A stretch of DNA of 64,000 nt from Planctomycetaceae bacterium (GCA_041398825.1 JAWKTX010000012.1:124001-188000); one strand, 5' to 3'. Positions 30,240 to 39,047 are shown, counted from the stretch's first letter. Numbers and translations are program-made. Notes: generated from the sequence alone by a model not told the origin.

Positions 30240-30500
30240 GAAACCCGCAGCGGTCTTCGCTCCTGAGCGGATGATTGCCTGTGCTGCTGATCGGTTTCGG
30301 CTGACCGGCAATCGCCAATGGGATCGTGGCAGGTGCACGATGGCGAAAGGTGCCTGTAACGACTCGCCCGCGGCCGTCGGCAATTTCCGGACATGGGGCT
30401 ATCGCCAACACTCGAACAAGGCCATCGATGCCGTATTCGGGGCCGGAAATGCCATTCTCTTGCCGCAGCGTCACGCTGGCGTCGATGCCATGGGATTGCG
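30240..30500 (-). pseudogene. HINT-domain remnant A (polymorphic toxin fragment)
   Basis: A stretch of about 70 codons (EYGIDGLVRVLAIAPCPEIA, then GRVVTGTFRHR and ISSTGNHPLRSEDRCGF) is closely similar to the HINT remnant at 32195-32883. HINT domains are self-splicing-type modules that link polymorphic toxin stalks to their toxic tips. The expected N-terminal Cys block is absent, and after GNHPLRSEDRCGF similarity is lost, so no toxin tip or VHN motif remains. Upstream in the same frame lie the GATGTA microsatellite and the 245-base palindromic repeat. I read it as a decayed gene tail. Confidence 0.65.
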
Positions 30501-30502
30501 AC

Positions 30503-30550
30503 GATGATGTAGATGACGATGATGTAGATGTAGATGTAGATGTTGATGAC
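30503..30550. repeat. GATGTA/GATGAT microsatellite
   Basis: A low-complexity run of gatgat, gatgac and gatgta hexamers about 45 bases long lies between HINT remnant A and the palindromic repeat. On the minus strand it reads as alternating Ser and Thr. The three-copy gatgta core suggests slippage. Confidence 0.8.
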
Positions 30551-30557
30551 CCTCTGC

Positions 30558-30802
30558 GATTCAGCCCGGAGGGCTTGCAGAAATTAGCCGGTGGTCGCCG
30601 CCGAGCGGCGCACCACCGGTCACCAGCCCACAATCGCCCGCATCCTGAAGGGATGCCAGAATTATACATCGGAGGATTTGATTGCGATTTGAAGAAATCC
30701 AGCATCCCTCCGGGATGCAATCTCGTTGTTGGGGCCATTTCCGGTGGTGCGCCGCTCGGCGGCGACCACCGGCTAATCTCTGATGTCCCTCCGGGACGAA
30801 TC
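30558..30802. repeat. 245-base highly palindromic repeat, copy A
   Basis: The unit begins gattcagcccggagggc and ends gtccctccgggacgaatc. Inside are two reverse-complementary ~38-base arms (one around 30585-30622, the other around 30741-30778) that are themselves hairpins (ggtggtcgccgccgagcggc and its partner). Two smaller hairpins lie between them (catcctgaagggatgcc and catccctccgggatgc). Copy B at 32934 is about 95 percent identical, with a five-base deletion. Each copy lies immediately upstream (minus strand) of a HINT remnant. Open frames inside are artefacts of its GC-rich hairpins. Confidence 0.9.
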
Positions 30803-30809
30803 ACAGAAT

Positions 30810-31073
30810 TCAGTCTGAGGCGTCGCGCGTTCCAGACGAGTGAGTCAGAATCGCCGCGTCGCCGGAGAATGACGCAGCCAGCTCAACATCTGCGGCAGGC
30901 CGAGCATCACTTTGACTGAGCGGTTCCACACGCGAAGAAACCGTCCCTGAGTTCTCCGCCGCCGCCCTCGCCTGCGTCGCCTTGTGGACACTGAACCCAG
31001 CAACACAAAACAACAACCCAACAGCAAACAAAACCCGCACGCGGTATCCAAATAAAAGCGAGTGATGCTTCAT
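30810..31073 (-). pseudogene. Short signal/membrane-anchored ORF, probable N-terminal fragment of a HINT protein
   Basis: This 87-codon frame starts MKHHSLLFGYRVRVLFAVGL, a basic stretch followed by one hydrophobic helix, and continues with an Ala/Ser-rich tail that ends at 30810, eight bases before the palindromic repeat begins. HINT remnant A follows on the other side of the repeat, so this may be the N-terminal anchor of the same original protein, separated by the repeat. Alternatively it is an independent small exported protein. It begins about 115 bases after the candidate immunity gene on the same strand. Confidence 0.45.
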
Positions 31074-31189
31074 GATGAAATCTCGTGGTCCTGACGCGGA
31101 AAGTTCCAAAGTCGGTTTCCAACATTCCCGTTGAACGGCATCCAATCGCTGCTGGTACCACGTGATTGTCGAACAGCTTCGCGGTCGAT

Positions 31190-32173
31190 TCAGTTTTTTG
31201 CCTTCATTGAAACGCGAAAGTCATTCCGCCCGTCTGTCGAAAAATAGAAGCGGAACTCACATGGCAGATTACTTTGACTTAACCACAACAACTGTTTTGG
31301 CCACAGAGCGGGACCACCATGCCCTTCAGTCGACCACCAATAACAGCGGACCACCAGTTTTCTTGCTGACGGTCTATTCGCAATTTCCCGGAGCTTGGAG
31401 AGTCGTGGTGTGATCTGTGCCTCCAGCCAATCAACGTGGTGACGGAGATCGAGTGAATCAACAGCCGGCTCTGATTTCAATTGCCACGTGTCATAATCGC
31501 ACTTCCAGAAGAATCCCGATGTGTCGTCGAGTAAATCACCCTTGTTATGAAAAATGCAATGTTCGCGACCGAACAGTGAGTTCATTTCATCTACGTCAAT
31601 GTGATCGGCTTCAAAGTGAATTGCAGCAAACGTTCCATCTGCTGATGGATAATCAACATCCATGGGAATCAAACGAGGCGGGCTACAATGTGGCCTCAAA
31701 CACTCTCTGTTAATACCGGATTCTTCGTGATGGACATTTGCCTGACGGTGCACTCGCAAGATCCAGTCACCGCTTGCACTCTCAAACAATACCGCAATCG
31801 TGAACTCCAAATCGAGTGCGGCCAGCCATTGCAATGACTCAGCATCTAGTGACGGCCCTGTTGAGGGTGACCGCGACCAAGAAAGCGTGTAGATCTGTAA
31901 CCACGAATTGCTATCTGATAACGCAGCTCTCAATCGGTCAACTGAAGAACCGAGTTTGCGTCGGATGTGAGCAATGTGCGAATCAATTCGGTTGCTCTCC
32001 ACTTCGTTTTCGGTCGAAGTCTTGAATGTTGCGGTCTCGGATTGACTCGAGGTCGCAGCATCCAAGCCTAGTTCAAGGCACAACCGACGGACCTCTTCGC
32101 TAGTTGTCAAACATCTCAACTCGACAAACGGAATTGAGAATTCGTCGCAGGTTTGGGATGTCGCATTTGTCAC
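31190..32173 (-). CDS. Candidate immunity protein next to a HINT-toxin remnant (DUF4279-like C-terminal half)
   Basis: The 327-residue protein starts at GTG 32173, only 21 bases after the stop of the toxin-like frame, with GGAG upstream; that spacing is typical of toxin-immunity pairs. There is no signal peptide. Residues ~170-315 resemble DUF4279 proteins: AIHFEADHIDVDEMNSLFG, a W-rich strand, then LRHHVDWLEAQITPRLSKL and the closing PCEFRFYFSTDG. The N-terminal 160 residues are unrecognised. By position it would neutralise the toxin tip encoded just upstream. The gene is intact while its partner toxin is frameshifted. The DUF4279 match is from pattern only. Confidence 0.6.
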   Translation of the reverse strand: MTNATSQTCDEFSIPFVELRCLTTSEEVRRLCLELGLDAATSSQSETATFKTSTENEVESNRIDSHIAHIRRKLGSSVDRLRAALSDSNSWLQIYTLSWSRSPSTGPSLDAESLQWLAALDLEFTIAVLFESASGDWILRVHRQANVHHEESGINRECLRPHCSPPRLIPMDVDYPSADGTFAAIHFEADHIDVDEMNSLFGREHCIFHNKGDLLDDTSGFFWKCDYDTWQLKSEPAVDSLDLRHHVDWLEAQITPRLSKLREIANRPSARKLVVRCYWWSTEGHGGPALWPKQLLWLSQSNLPCEFRFYFSTDGRNDFRVSMKAKN

Positions 32174-32194
32174 TATGACGAAACTCCGTGAACA

Positions 32195-32883
32195 TCAGAG
32201 ATAATCAAGAATCGAATCGATGAAGTTTCCATCAAGGTCGAAGTATTTTCCAAACTCATCAATGATTCCGTGATGATCATTCCCCAATCCCAAGTTCTTG
32301 CCCGGGTCTTTGAGCGACTCGAGGGCTCGACCCCATTCTCGCGATGTGAGGTTCTTTCCAAATTTTTCGTTGAGCGCCTTTGCCGTGTTTTCAAGGAATG
32401 TGTGTTCCGGTTTTTGGTGCGGAAATTCTTAATTTCTCGCCGAACAAGACCACCATTTTTCAGAAGTTGCTCGCACAGGTCATTCCCGTTATGCACCAGC
32501 ACACCGCTGGTGCCGACATGGTAGACGTGTGCGACGTGGACTTCGAGGTTGTAGACGAAGGTTTGTTCGGGGACGGGGGTTGTGGAGACGACGGTGGTCA
32601 GGCCGTTGGGCGTTCGCAGAGTTTCGCCAAATTTTAGTGAGTCGGCTCTGACGAAGTCCTGCCGATCTTCGCTCCAGAACGGATGATTGCCCGTGCAGCC
32701 GATCGGTGAGGACTCACCGGCAATCGTCAGATCGATCGTGCGGGCCACTCGATGCCGAAACGTCCCCGTGACGACTCGACCGGGGCCGGCGGCGATCTCG
32801 GGACACGGCTCTATCGCCAGCACGCGGGCGTTACCGTCGATGCTGTATTCGGGGAAGGCACGCGGGGTTCTGTTGCCTTCGCG
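32195..32883 (-). pseudogene. HINT remnant B with a toxin-like C-terminal domain, frameshifted
   Basis: After an in-frame TGA at 32884-32886 the frame encodes the second half of a HINT domain: EYSIDGNARVLAIEPCPEIA, GCTGNHPFWSEDRQDFV, GETLRTPNGLTTVV and VYHVGTSGVLVHN, the VHN end usual in polymorphic toxins. The Cys-containing first half is missing. After about 20 more codons the frame should shift near 32427-32432 (one missing base on the coding strand); the other frame then reads 77 residues to a TGA at 32195: EFPHQKPEHT, LTSREWGRALESL, GLGNDHHG and DLDGNFIDSILDYL. This looks like a small toxin tip that I do not recognise. The immunity candidate follows 21 bases on. Confidence 0.65.
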
Positions 32884-32933
32884 TCACTGGCGTCATTTCC
32901 ACGACACTGCGAGTATGCTGTATTCGCTCCCAC

Positions 32934-33173
32934 GATTCAGCCCGGAGGGCTTGCAGAAATTAGCCGGTGGTCGCCGCCGAGCGGCGCACCACCGGTCACC
33001 AGCCCACAATCGCCCGCATCCTGAAGGGATGCCGGAATTATGCATCGGAGGATTTGATTGCGATTTGAAGAAATCCAGCATCCCTCCGGGATGCAATCTC
33101 GTTGTTGGGGTTCCGGTGGTGCGCCGCTCGGCGGCGACCACCGGCTAATCTCGATGTCCCTTTGGGACGAATC
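32934..33173. repeat. 245-base highly palindromic repeat, copy B
   Basis: It has the same hairpin architecture and orientation as copy A at 30558. Differences are a few substitutions and the loss of gccat before the second arm. It lies about 50 bases upstream (minus strand) of HINT remnant B. The near identity of the two copies against the decay of the surrounding genes suggests recent duplication or gene conversion. Confidence 0.9.
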
Positions 33174-33588
33174 GCAGGATGTGGCAACAAAAAGAATTCA
33201 AAAAGGTGGCAGGAACCGTTTCCATTCGAGATCAGGGCAGGAACAAGGACAGTGATTGATTGGCTATGGGACGATGCGCAGCCAGTCCTGATGTCGACTG
33301 ACGATTGGGTGGGCATGATGTGGTTGGCACTAACCGACGCTGGAAACGGCAACTTACGACAATCGCCGAACCGTGCAATGAAGATGCGTAGCGGAAGCAG
33401 GAATGGACCTGGGTGGCGAAGCCGGGTGTCTTGATAATCGACGAACTCTCGGTTCGATCGGGTGATTGCGAACGTTCGAAGTCCAGCTCCAGTATCCGGC
33501 ACTCGCTACTTCGCGGTATGCAAAGATTGATATTGTGATAATTCCTGAGGTCTGATAGCCTGGGTGGCGAGCCAGCACGGCGTTTTTC
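33174..33588. other. Intergenic region (415 bases), no gene recognised
   Basis: Short overlapping frames exist on both strands, but none has recognisable features. By analogy with copy A, this is where an N-terminal anchor of the HINT-B protein might once have been, but I see no hydrophobic start on the minus strand. Confidence 0.4.
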
Positions 33589-33969
33589 ATGCGGATTCCA
33601 CTGATGATTGTGACGTGCTTCGCACTTGGACAAACCGGCTGTTCGACTCTGATCGCCAGGTCTGGGACAGAACTATGGACGTTCAAATCGATCGAAGAAG
33701 TTCATGCCGTCTTTGGCAATCCCATTGAGATACGAAAGAACGAATCTGGTACCACCGAAACCTATCGGACGCGGCGAAAGCTCGCAGAACCTTCAAACGG
33801 TTACGGTATGGAGTTTGTCATGCTTTGGGGCACGAGAGAGCCTAAGAATACCTGGACCGAATTGAGCAAGTACGGCCGAACGATTCTTGCCAGCCGACGT
33901 GTTGAATTCCGGTATGACAATCAAGGCAATGTCAGCTCCTGGTCTGCTGAGAGTGGCTTCGGCGACTGA
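33589..33969 (+). CDS. Small lipoprotein of unknown function
   Basis: The 126-residue protein has a signal peptide ending in a lipobox (LGQTGC at about residues 13-18), so it should be lipid-anchored. The mature part (VHAVFGNPIEIRKNESG, then ETYRTRRK and VEFRYDNQGNVSSW) has the look of SmpA/OmlA or BamE-like small envelope lipoproteins, where a predicted gene name pattern VFGNP precedes Y and W strands. I cannot assign it firmly. It lies alone between the toxin region and the DUF1697 gene. Confidence 0.7.
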   Translation: MRIPLMIVTCFALGQTGCSTLIARSGTELWTFKSIEEVHAVFGNPIEIRKNESGTTETYRTRRKLAEPSNGYGMEFVMLWGTREPKNTWTELSKYGRTILASRRVEFRYDNQGNVSSWSAESGFGD

Positions 33970-34494
33970 CGCGCTGGTGCAAAGGACTGCGAACAAACGC
34001 GTTCGCCTACCGTCATTTTGCATGACACTCGAAGAAGCTGAATCTCTCTCTTAGGGACTATTTCCGAATGGCATTGGTACGCCATGCCGATTCCTGCTGA
34101 TCCAATCGATGAAGCGAGTGATTTGCTACTTTTCAACTCGGGATACGAATTGTTGCGGCGTGCAACGTCAACAGGTTTCTTTACGACGCCAGCCGATGTG
34201 ACTGCTGGCCATCGTTACTGGTCGCGTTTGCATCAAATGGTTGCAGTGACTACTTTGCTGACCATACAGGAACTTCGCCTCCCCCAATGATCGAAATTGA
34301 TTTGGATTACATGGTCGAGCAGAATCTGAGTGAAGATCACGGACTCAGATTCTGCGATTTCGACCCATGGTACGAGAAGAGGATTGCGAGAAGACAAACA
34401 AAACGTTGAAGCGGTGTTGCCATCACCGCGTTACGAATGCCAGGCTCACAGCCGACAATCCGGGCGATGCATCCCTTAACATTGCAGCAGGCAA
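33970..34494. other. Intergenic region (525 bases) with weak small ORFs
   Basis: Two small plus-strand frames, 34084-34290 and 34287-34409, overlap by four bases. The second would encode 40 residues (MIEIDLDYMVEQNLSEDHG, ending in a basic tail). Neither has a strong ribosome-binding site or a recognisable family, so I do not call them as genes; they could be remnants of a decayed gene. Confidence 0.35.
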
Positions 34495-35034
34495 ATGAAG
34501 TACGCAGCTTTCCTGAGCGGAATAAACGTCGGCAAAAGACGTGTCAAAATGCCGGTCCTTGCAGAAGTCTTTGAGGAACTTGGACATCAGAACGTCGCCA
34601 CGTTCATCGCCAGCGGCAACGTCATTTTCCAAAGCAACAAGCGAAAACAATCTCTGATTGAGGACAATGCAGGCGATGCTCTTCGGCAGAGACTGGGGTA
34701 TGAGGTGAACGTGTTCGTGCGCAGTTTTGACGACCTCAAAACGATCGCGAACGCGGAAACTCTCGACGAACACGAATCAGGGCAGTCCACGATTAATGTC
34801 GCATTTATGCGTAACGAATTGGATGCCAAAACAGCTGACAAGCTGGAATCTGTTCGAACCGAACACGATTCATTTCGCGTGATCGGTCGTGAATTCTACT
34901 GGATCTGTACAACCAGAATCTCCGAATCGAAGGTTTGGGCACTGCCTGAGACAAAATCGATCCAGCTCCCTCGCAACACCGTGCGAAATATAACGACAAT
35001 CCGAAGGCTCGTCTCGAAATTCTTCACTGACTAA
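34495..35034 (+). CDS. DUF1697 family protein
   Basis: The 179-residue protein matches DUF1697: YAAFLSGINVGKRRVKMPVL at the start, then FEELGHQNVATFIASGNVIF, and a later WICTTRISESKVWALPE. The function of the family is unknown; it is a soluble alpha/beta cytoplasmic protein. Length is normal for the family. The start is the ATG at 34495; a GCAGG-like site precedes it weakly. DUF1697 genes are often mobile between bacteria, and this one lies next to the decayed toxin region and arsDA. Confidence 0.88.
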   Translation: MKYAAFLSGINVGKRRVKMPVLAEVFEELGHQNVATFIASGNVIFQSNKRKQSLIEDNAGDALRQRLGYEVNVFVRSFDDLKTIANAETLDEHESGQSTINVAFMRNELDAKTADKLESVRTEHDSFRVIGREFYWICTTRISESKVWALPETKSIQLPRNTVRNITTIRRLVSKFFTD

Positions 35035-35297
35035 CAACTGACTAACATTGAGACGGGTCCGGAACGTTGGTGTCTGGCTCACACTTCGATTGTGCATGCG
35101 TAATCTGCTGGCGCTTCGGAAAGGCCGAACCATTCAATACTCGCGGATTGTCGAGTGCCGCATATGAATCACATGCACTGAAACTGGGCTCGGCGACGGA
35201 GTCTGCAAATTCAGTCACTGGGCCCAATCCGGTGGTGCTCGATCCATACCCACAGTTGTGGAACAGATTTGGCCTTCGCGTTCATGGATACCCAAAG

Positions 35298-37067
35298 TCA
35301 GGTTTCAGCTGCTGCGGCTTCAAGCGCCTCGCGACCGACCGGTGGATCTACTTGCCAGGCGATGAGGGCCGTGCGAGCCGCGTGTTCAGACGTGACTTCT
35401 TTGATGTACTTAAACTCGTGCATCTGCCGTTCCATCAGGATTGGATCAGTCACCTTTAATGGTGCCAGACTCTGATTGATGACCCATCCAAATGGTTCGA
35501 TTTCAGCTCGTCGCAGGTCTCGCTGCAGTTGAGCAGCTTCGTGCACCGGGGTCGCTTCAGGCAGCGTGACGATCAGCACTCTCGTAAGTTCCGGATTCCG
35601 TAAACGTGGCAACAGATTCTGCACTGCTTCGGGCATCTTACTGGCTTGCCGAGTGACCTCACGATGATAGGCTAGCGCAGAATCCAGCAGCAGGATGGTA
35701 TGTCCTGTCGGGGCGGTATCAAGAACGACAAATGTATTGGTAGCCTCTGCGACTGCGTCGGCGAACGCTCGAAAGACCGCAATTTCTTCTGTGCAGGGCG
35801 ATCTGAGGTCTTCTGCCAGCAGCAATTTGCCAGCTTCATCCAGTTCTGCCCCGGCGTTCTGCATCACCTCTGCGGAATACTTTGCAGTTTCAACAACAGG
35901 ATCAATGCGACTGACTTTAAGATTGGGAAGGCTCTGACCGCTGACCGCCGCTGCGACATGAGCCGCTGGGTCCGTGGTCGAAAGATGAACTTGAAAGCCA
36001 CGACCCGCAAGTGCTGTTGCGACAGCAGCCGCAACGGTCGTTTTGCCAACGCCGCCCTTTCCCACAGCCAGAATCAGTCCATGTCCCGGGGCCGCAAGCT
36101 CTTCGATCAGGACGTTTAACGACGGCGGCAATTCAGCCATCTGCAGGGTATCGAGATGAACTTTCTGAGTGCCCCCATCGAAATCTTCCGGCCTGCCTAG
36201 CTGACGCAGCGATTCAATGCCAAGGACTCCGCCAGGCCTCATGCGGATCACGGTCCGGTCCAGCACCGTTAGCGTTTCCGGCATTGCTGCGATTGCCGCG
36301 TCTCCCCGGTGCTGCATCGCATTTGCAATTCCATCGGAGGGATCGGATACCTGAAATACGGCATTGATGACCAGAGACTGGTTGTTGACGCCGAGTGATC
36401 TCAATTCGCGACTCGTACGATCCGCCTCGCGAAAAGCGGTGACCTCCGGGCGCGTGACGAGGATTAAGGTGGTGATGTCAGGATTGCTCAACGCTTCAAC
36501 ACTTCGCTTGTAGAGTGATTGTTGAGCCTGCAGTCCAGCGAGCGGTCCGATGCATGATGTGCCAGTGGTATTCGATTCCATGAACCCTGACCACGCCGAT
36601 GGCAGAGTCAGCAGGCGAAGGGTGTGTCCTGTCGGAGCGGTGTCAAATATCACGTGGTCAAATTCGGCGGTCGCCGCAGAATCTCCGAGCAGTCGAGAGA
36701 ACTCGTCGAACGCAGCAATCTCAAGGGTACATGATCCCGAAAACTGTTCCTCCATGCTCTGAATGGCTGCTGGTGGAAGAAGACCCCGATAGGGGCCCAC
36801 CATTCGTTCGCGATACTCGGCTGCCGACTGTTCAGGATCAAGATTCATCCCGAACAAATTGGGTACCGCTTCAACAGGTGTCGGTTTCTGCCCAAGTTCT
36901 GACCCCAGAACCTCGTCAAGATTTGAAGCAGGATCCGTCGAAACCAACAGCACTCGTTTTCCGGAATCCGCCAGCCTGACTGCTGTCGCACAGGCAATTG
37001 ACGTTTTACCAACGCCACCCTTGCCGGTGAAGAACAGATTGCGAGTTGGTGCGTTTAGAAATTCCAT
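35298..37067 (-). CDS. arsA: Arsenical pump-driving ATPase ArsA (two-domain)
   Basis: ArsA is the As(III)/Sb(III)-stimulated ATPase that energises the ArsB efflux permease. The 589-residue protein is a tandem of two homologous ATPase halves, each with a P-loop: FFTGKGGVGKTS near residue 15 and LAVGKGGVGKTTVAA near residue 330. Each also has a DTAPTGHT switch (about residues 145 and 445). Metalloid-binding Cys residues of the family are expected near C113, C172 and C422 of the E. coli plasmid protein; here SGSCTLE, TGTSCIG and RSPCTEE fit. I start at ATG 37067, with AGGAAGGGG upstream. It follows arsD by about 100 bases. Confidence 0.92.
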   Translation of the reverse strand: MEFLNAPTRNLFFTGKGGVGKTSIACATAVRLADSGKRVLLVSTDPASNLDEVLGSELGQKPTPVEAVPNLFGMNLDPEQSAAEYRERMVGPYRGLLPPAAIQSMEEQFSGSCTLEIAAFDEFSRLLGDSAATAEFDHVIFDTAPTGHTLRLLTLPSAWSGFMESNTTGTSCIGPLAGLQAQQSLYKRSVEALSNPDITTLILVTRPEVTAFREADRTSRELRSLGVNNQSLVINAVFQVSDPSDGIANAMQHRGDAAIAAMPETLTVLDRTVIRMRPGGVLGIESLRQLGRPEDFDGGTQKVHLDTLQMAELPPSLNVLIEELAAPGHGLILAVGKGGVGKTTVAAAVATALAGRGFQVHLSTTDPAAHVAAAVSGQSLPNLKVSRIDPVVETAKYSAEVMQNAGAELDEAGKLLLAEDLRSPCTEEIAVFRAFADAVAEATNTFVVLDTAPTGHTILLLDSALAYHREVTRQASKMPEAVQNLLPRLRNPELTRVLIVTLPEATPVHEAAQLQRDLRRAEIEPFGWVINQSLAPLKVTDPILMERQMHEFKYIKEVTSEHAARTALIAWQVDPPVGREALEAAAAET

Positions 37068-37166
37068 TTGCAGGAGCCCCTTCCTGAAGAACTGTGCTGA
37101 TGACATCAGCGAACATCGACACCAGACGTCTGTGCTGCTGGCAGGTACCCCGGGAGTTCAGCGTTA

Positions 37167-37553
37167 TCAGCAGCAGCCTGTATCTCCGCTGCAGCAGCCA
37201 TCGGATGCGATGGGCAGTGAAACCCTGGGAAGAGAATCTTTGCCTTGTTCCCGATCGCCCGTCCAGTCGTGAAGCATGTCAAGAGTTGGATACGTGGCCT
37301 GACTCACAACTTGATCATTTACCATGATCACGGGAAGGACATCCGTTCCTTTGGTTGAAATCAAAGCATGAATCGTCGTGTTTTCGATGAAAGCCTGCGG
37401 CTGCTGCGCAAGATTGTATCTTTCGACTGTGTGTCCTGCATTTTTCAGCGTTTCCAGATCCGCAGCGAACCTGGGAAGTACTGGATCGACTTGAGGTCCA
37501 CATATGCCGGTCGAACAACACATGGGCTTGTCATAGATTCGAATTGTTTTCAT
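37167..37553 (-). CDS. arsD: Arsenite metallochaperone ArsD
   Basis: ArsD delivers As(III) to ArsA and raises its ATPase affinity. The 128-residue protein has the conserved N-terminal Cys pair and third Cys in YDKPMCCSTGICG (about residues 12, 13 and 18), the As(III) site, and the family sequence DVLPVIMVNDQVV. It ends with two more Cys pairs (DGCCSGDTGCC), as in other ArsD proteins. AAGGAAGG precedes the ATG. Upstream a TTGATG and TAAGAT pair near 37600-37625 may be a promoter. No arsR regulator, arsB or acr3 efflux gene is next to it. Confidence 0.92.
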   Translation of the reverse strand: MKTIRIYDKPMCCSTGICGPQVDPVLPRFAADLETLKNAGHTVERYNLAQQPQAFIENTTIHALISTKGTDVLPVIMVNDQVVSQATYPTLDMLHDWTGDREQGKDSLPRVSLPIASDGCCSGDTGCC

Positions 37554-38138
37554 GCGAGCCTTCCTTTCGCTGTAGTCAACGCGGTCGATTTGATTCTGGC
37601 ACCATCTTAATTCTTACAAGTTTTCATCAAACACAATCGAATCCATTCCGGAATGTTTTCACGAGTCGCAAAGATCGTACGCGCATTCCCGATTCAGACG
37701 CCAGCAGGACGGGTTCGGCGCCGGCCAGACGGGTGCTGACCAACGAACGCCGGAAGCAGTTTTTCACCGAACAATCTGGAGACTGACGGACTTGTTGCGA
37801 TGCGCCATCGTGCTGTCGATGCAGCCGCCCTTCACGTGAGTCCTGCGTTTGCGCGATCCGCCTCGGCCATCAACAGCCGCGTGCCGCAGTCATTGAATCG
37901 GCCGGTTACCCCTGCAAATGAAGCGATGGACGGAAGCCCAGAGTCCCTTTGCTGGGTGATTCTGGTAGAATTCACGCCAACTGTGCCGATGGAAATGCGT
38001 CGAATCGAGCCGGACACTTTGCGGCTTTGTTCACGTTCGTTCGTTTTGTCTCTGAATTCAGCCAGACGCCTGACTGCAATGACTTCGGTCTTTTTTTTAA
38101 CGGCGTTATTGCGTCACTTCCTGCCGGAGCCCGATGCT
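37554..38138. other. Divergent intergenic region (585 bases)
   Basis: This region lies between arsD and the plus-strand hydrolase. The plus frame of the hydrolase stays open back to 37800, but those codons do not resemble a protein. A promoter for arsDA is expected within the first 90 bases. No ArsR-type inverted repeat is evident. Confidence 0.4.
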
Positions 38139-39047
38139 ATGAAACTTTGTGTGCGACGACGATTTCTGTTGAGCGGCCTTGTTGGTTTCTTCCTGTGCTG
38201 GCATGAGACGGTCGGTACCGCGCGTGTGTTCTGCGATACAAATCATGGCAATCAACAATCGCTGACGAACGAAACCCCGGTGGAGAAGTCGTCGATTGCG
38301 GTCGCAAACGGTCAGCTGACAATCATTCAGCGAGCAAAAGATTCCGATGCATCTGACAACAGACTGCTCATTCATTTTCACGGCGCTGTACCTACGGTTC
38401 AAACCGCATTGAATCGCTGCAGAGTGCCCGGAACGGTCGCGGTGGTGAACTTCCCGGGGTTGTCTTCTGCTTACTCCGAACCTTTTACAGCTGACCCGAA
38501 GTTATTCGAGACCATCCTGAAAGCATGCTTGCCGGGTAGAGATATTGCAACACATGAACCCGATCTGACATTGTCGTCGTTTAGCGCGGGGTATGGTGCG
38601 ATCCGGGAGATTCTGAAGTCGCGGGAACACTTTGATCGAGTGGACGCAATCGTGACCGCGGATTCCATCTATGCCGGGCTCGATTCAGAAAGCCCGGTGC
38701 GTATGGTCTCAGTTACCAACATGCAGGACTTTCTGCGGTTTGCTGACGCAGCGACGCAGAAAAGGAAGGTGTTTATTTTATCTCATTCCGCACAGCGGAC
38801 TCCATACGCCAGCACAACGGAAACCGCCGGATACCTGCTGAACTCGCTGGGAATTAACCGTACACAAACCCATCAGATACACCAGACCGGATTTCTACCA
38901 TCGACAACAGCACGTCAGGGTTACTTTGAAGTGATGGGATTTGAAGGCGAGACCGGTCAACATCATATGCAGCATCTGCACAATGTTGATGTGTTATGGA
39001 ACAAACGATTTTCATTGCCCTCGGTACCTCCCATCAGCGAACCTTGA
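38139..39047 (+). CDS. Exported alpha/beta hydrolase-like protein
   Basis: The protein of about 302 residues begins with a basic start and hydrophobic segment (RRRFLLSGLVGFFLCW), likely a signal peptide. The mature part looks like an alpha/beta hydrolase: oxyanion-type LLIHFHGAVPT, then LTLSSFSAGYGAIREIL with a Ser in the position of the nucleophile elbow (SFSAGYG), and HMQHLHNVDVLW near the end where a catalytic His could lie. Substrate unknown. I start at ATG 38139; the frame extends upstream to 37800 without protein-like sequence. CGGAG lies about eleven bases upstream. It is followed closely by the PSD1 gene. Confidence 0.65.
   Translation: MKLCVRRRFLLSGLVGFFLCWHETVGTARVFCDTNHGNQQSLTNETPVEKSSIAVANGQLTIIQRAKDSDASDNRLLIHFHGAVPTVQTALNRCRVPGTVAVVNFPGLSSAYSEPFTADPKLFETILKACLPGRDIATHEPDLTLSSFSAGYGAIREILKSREHFDRVDAIVTADSIYAGLDSESPVRMVSVTNMQDFLRFADAATQKRKVFILSHSAQRTPYASTTETAGYLLNSLGINRTQTHQIHQTGFLPSTTARQGYFEVMGFEGETGQHHMQHLHNVDVLWNKRFSLPSVPPISEP

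Noticed and set aside
30118..33502. Open frames inside the 245-base repeats (for example proteins containing HPEGMPEL)
   Set aside because: They cover hairpin sequence in both copies and on both strands; no start signal or independent coding evidence.
37554..37650. ArsR operator upstream of arsD
   Set aside because: No clear inverted repeat of the ArsR type was found; only a weak promoter-like pair.
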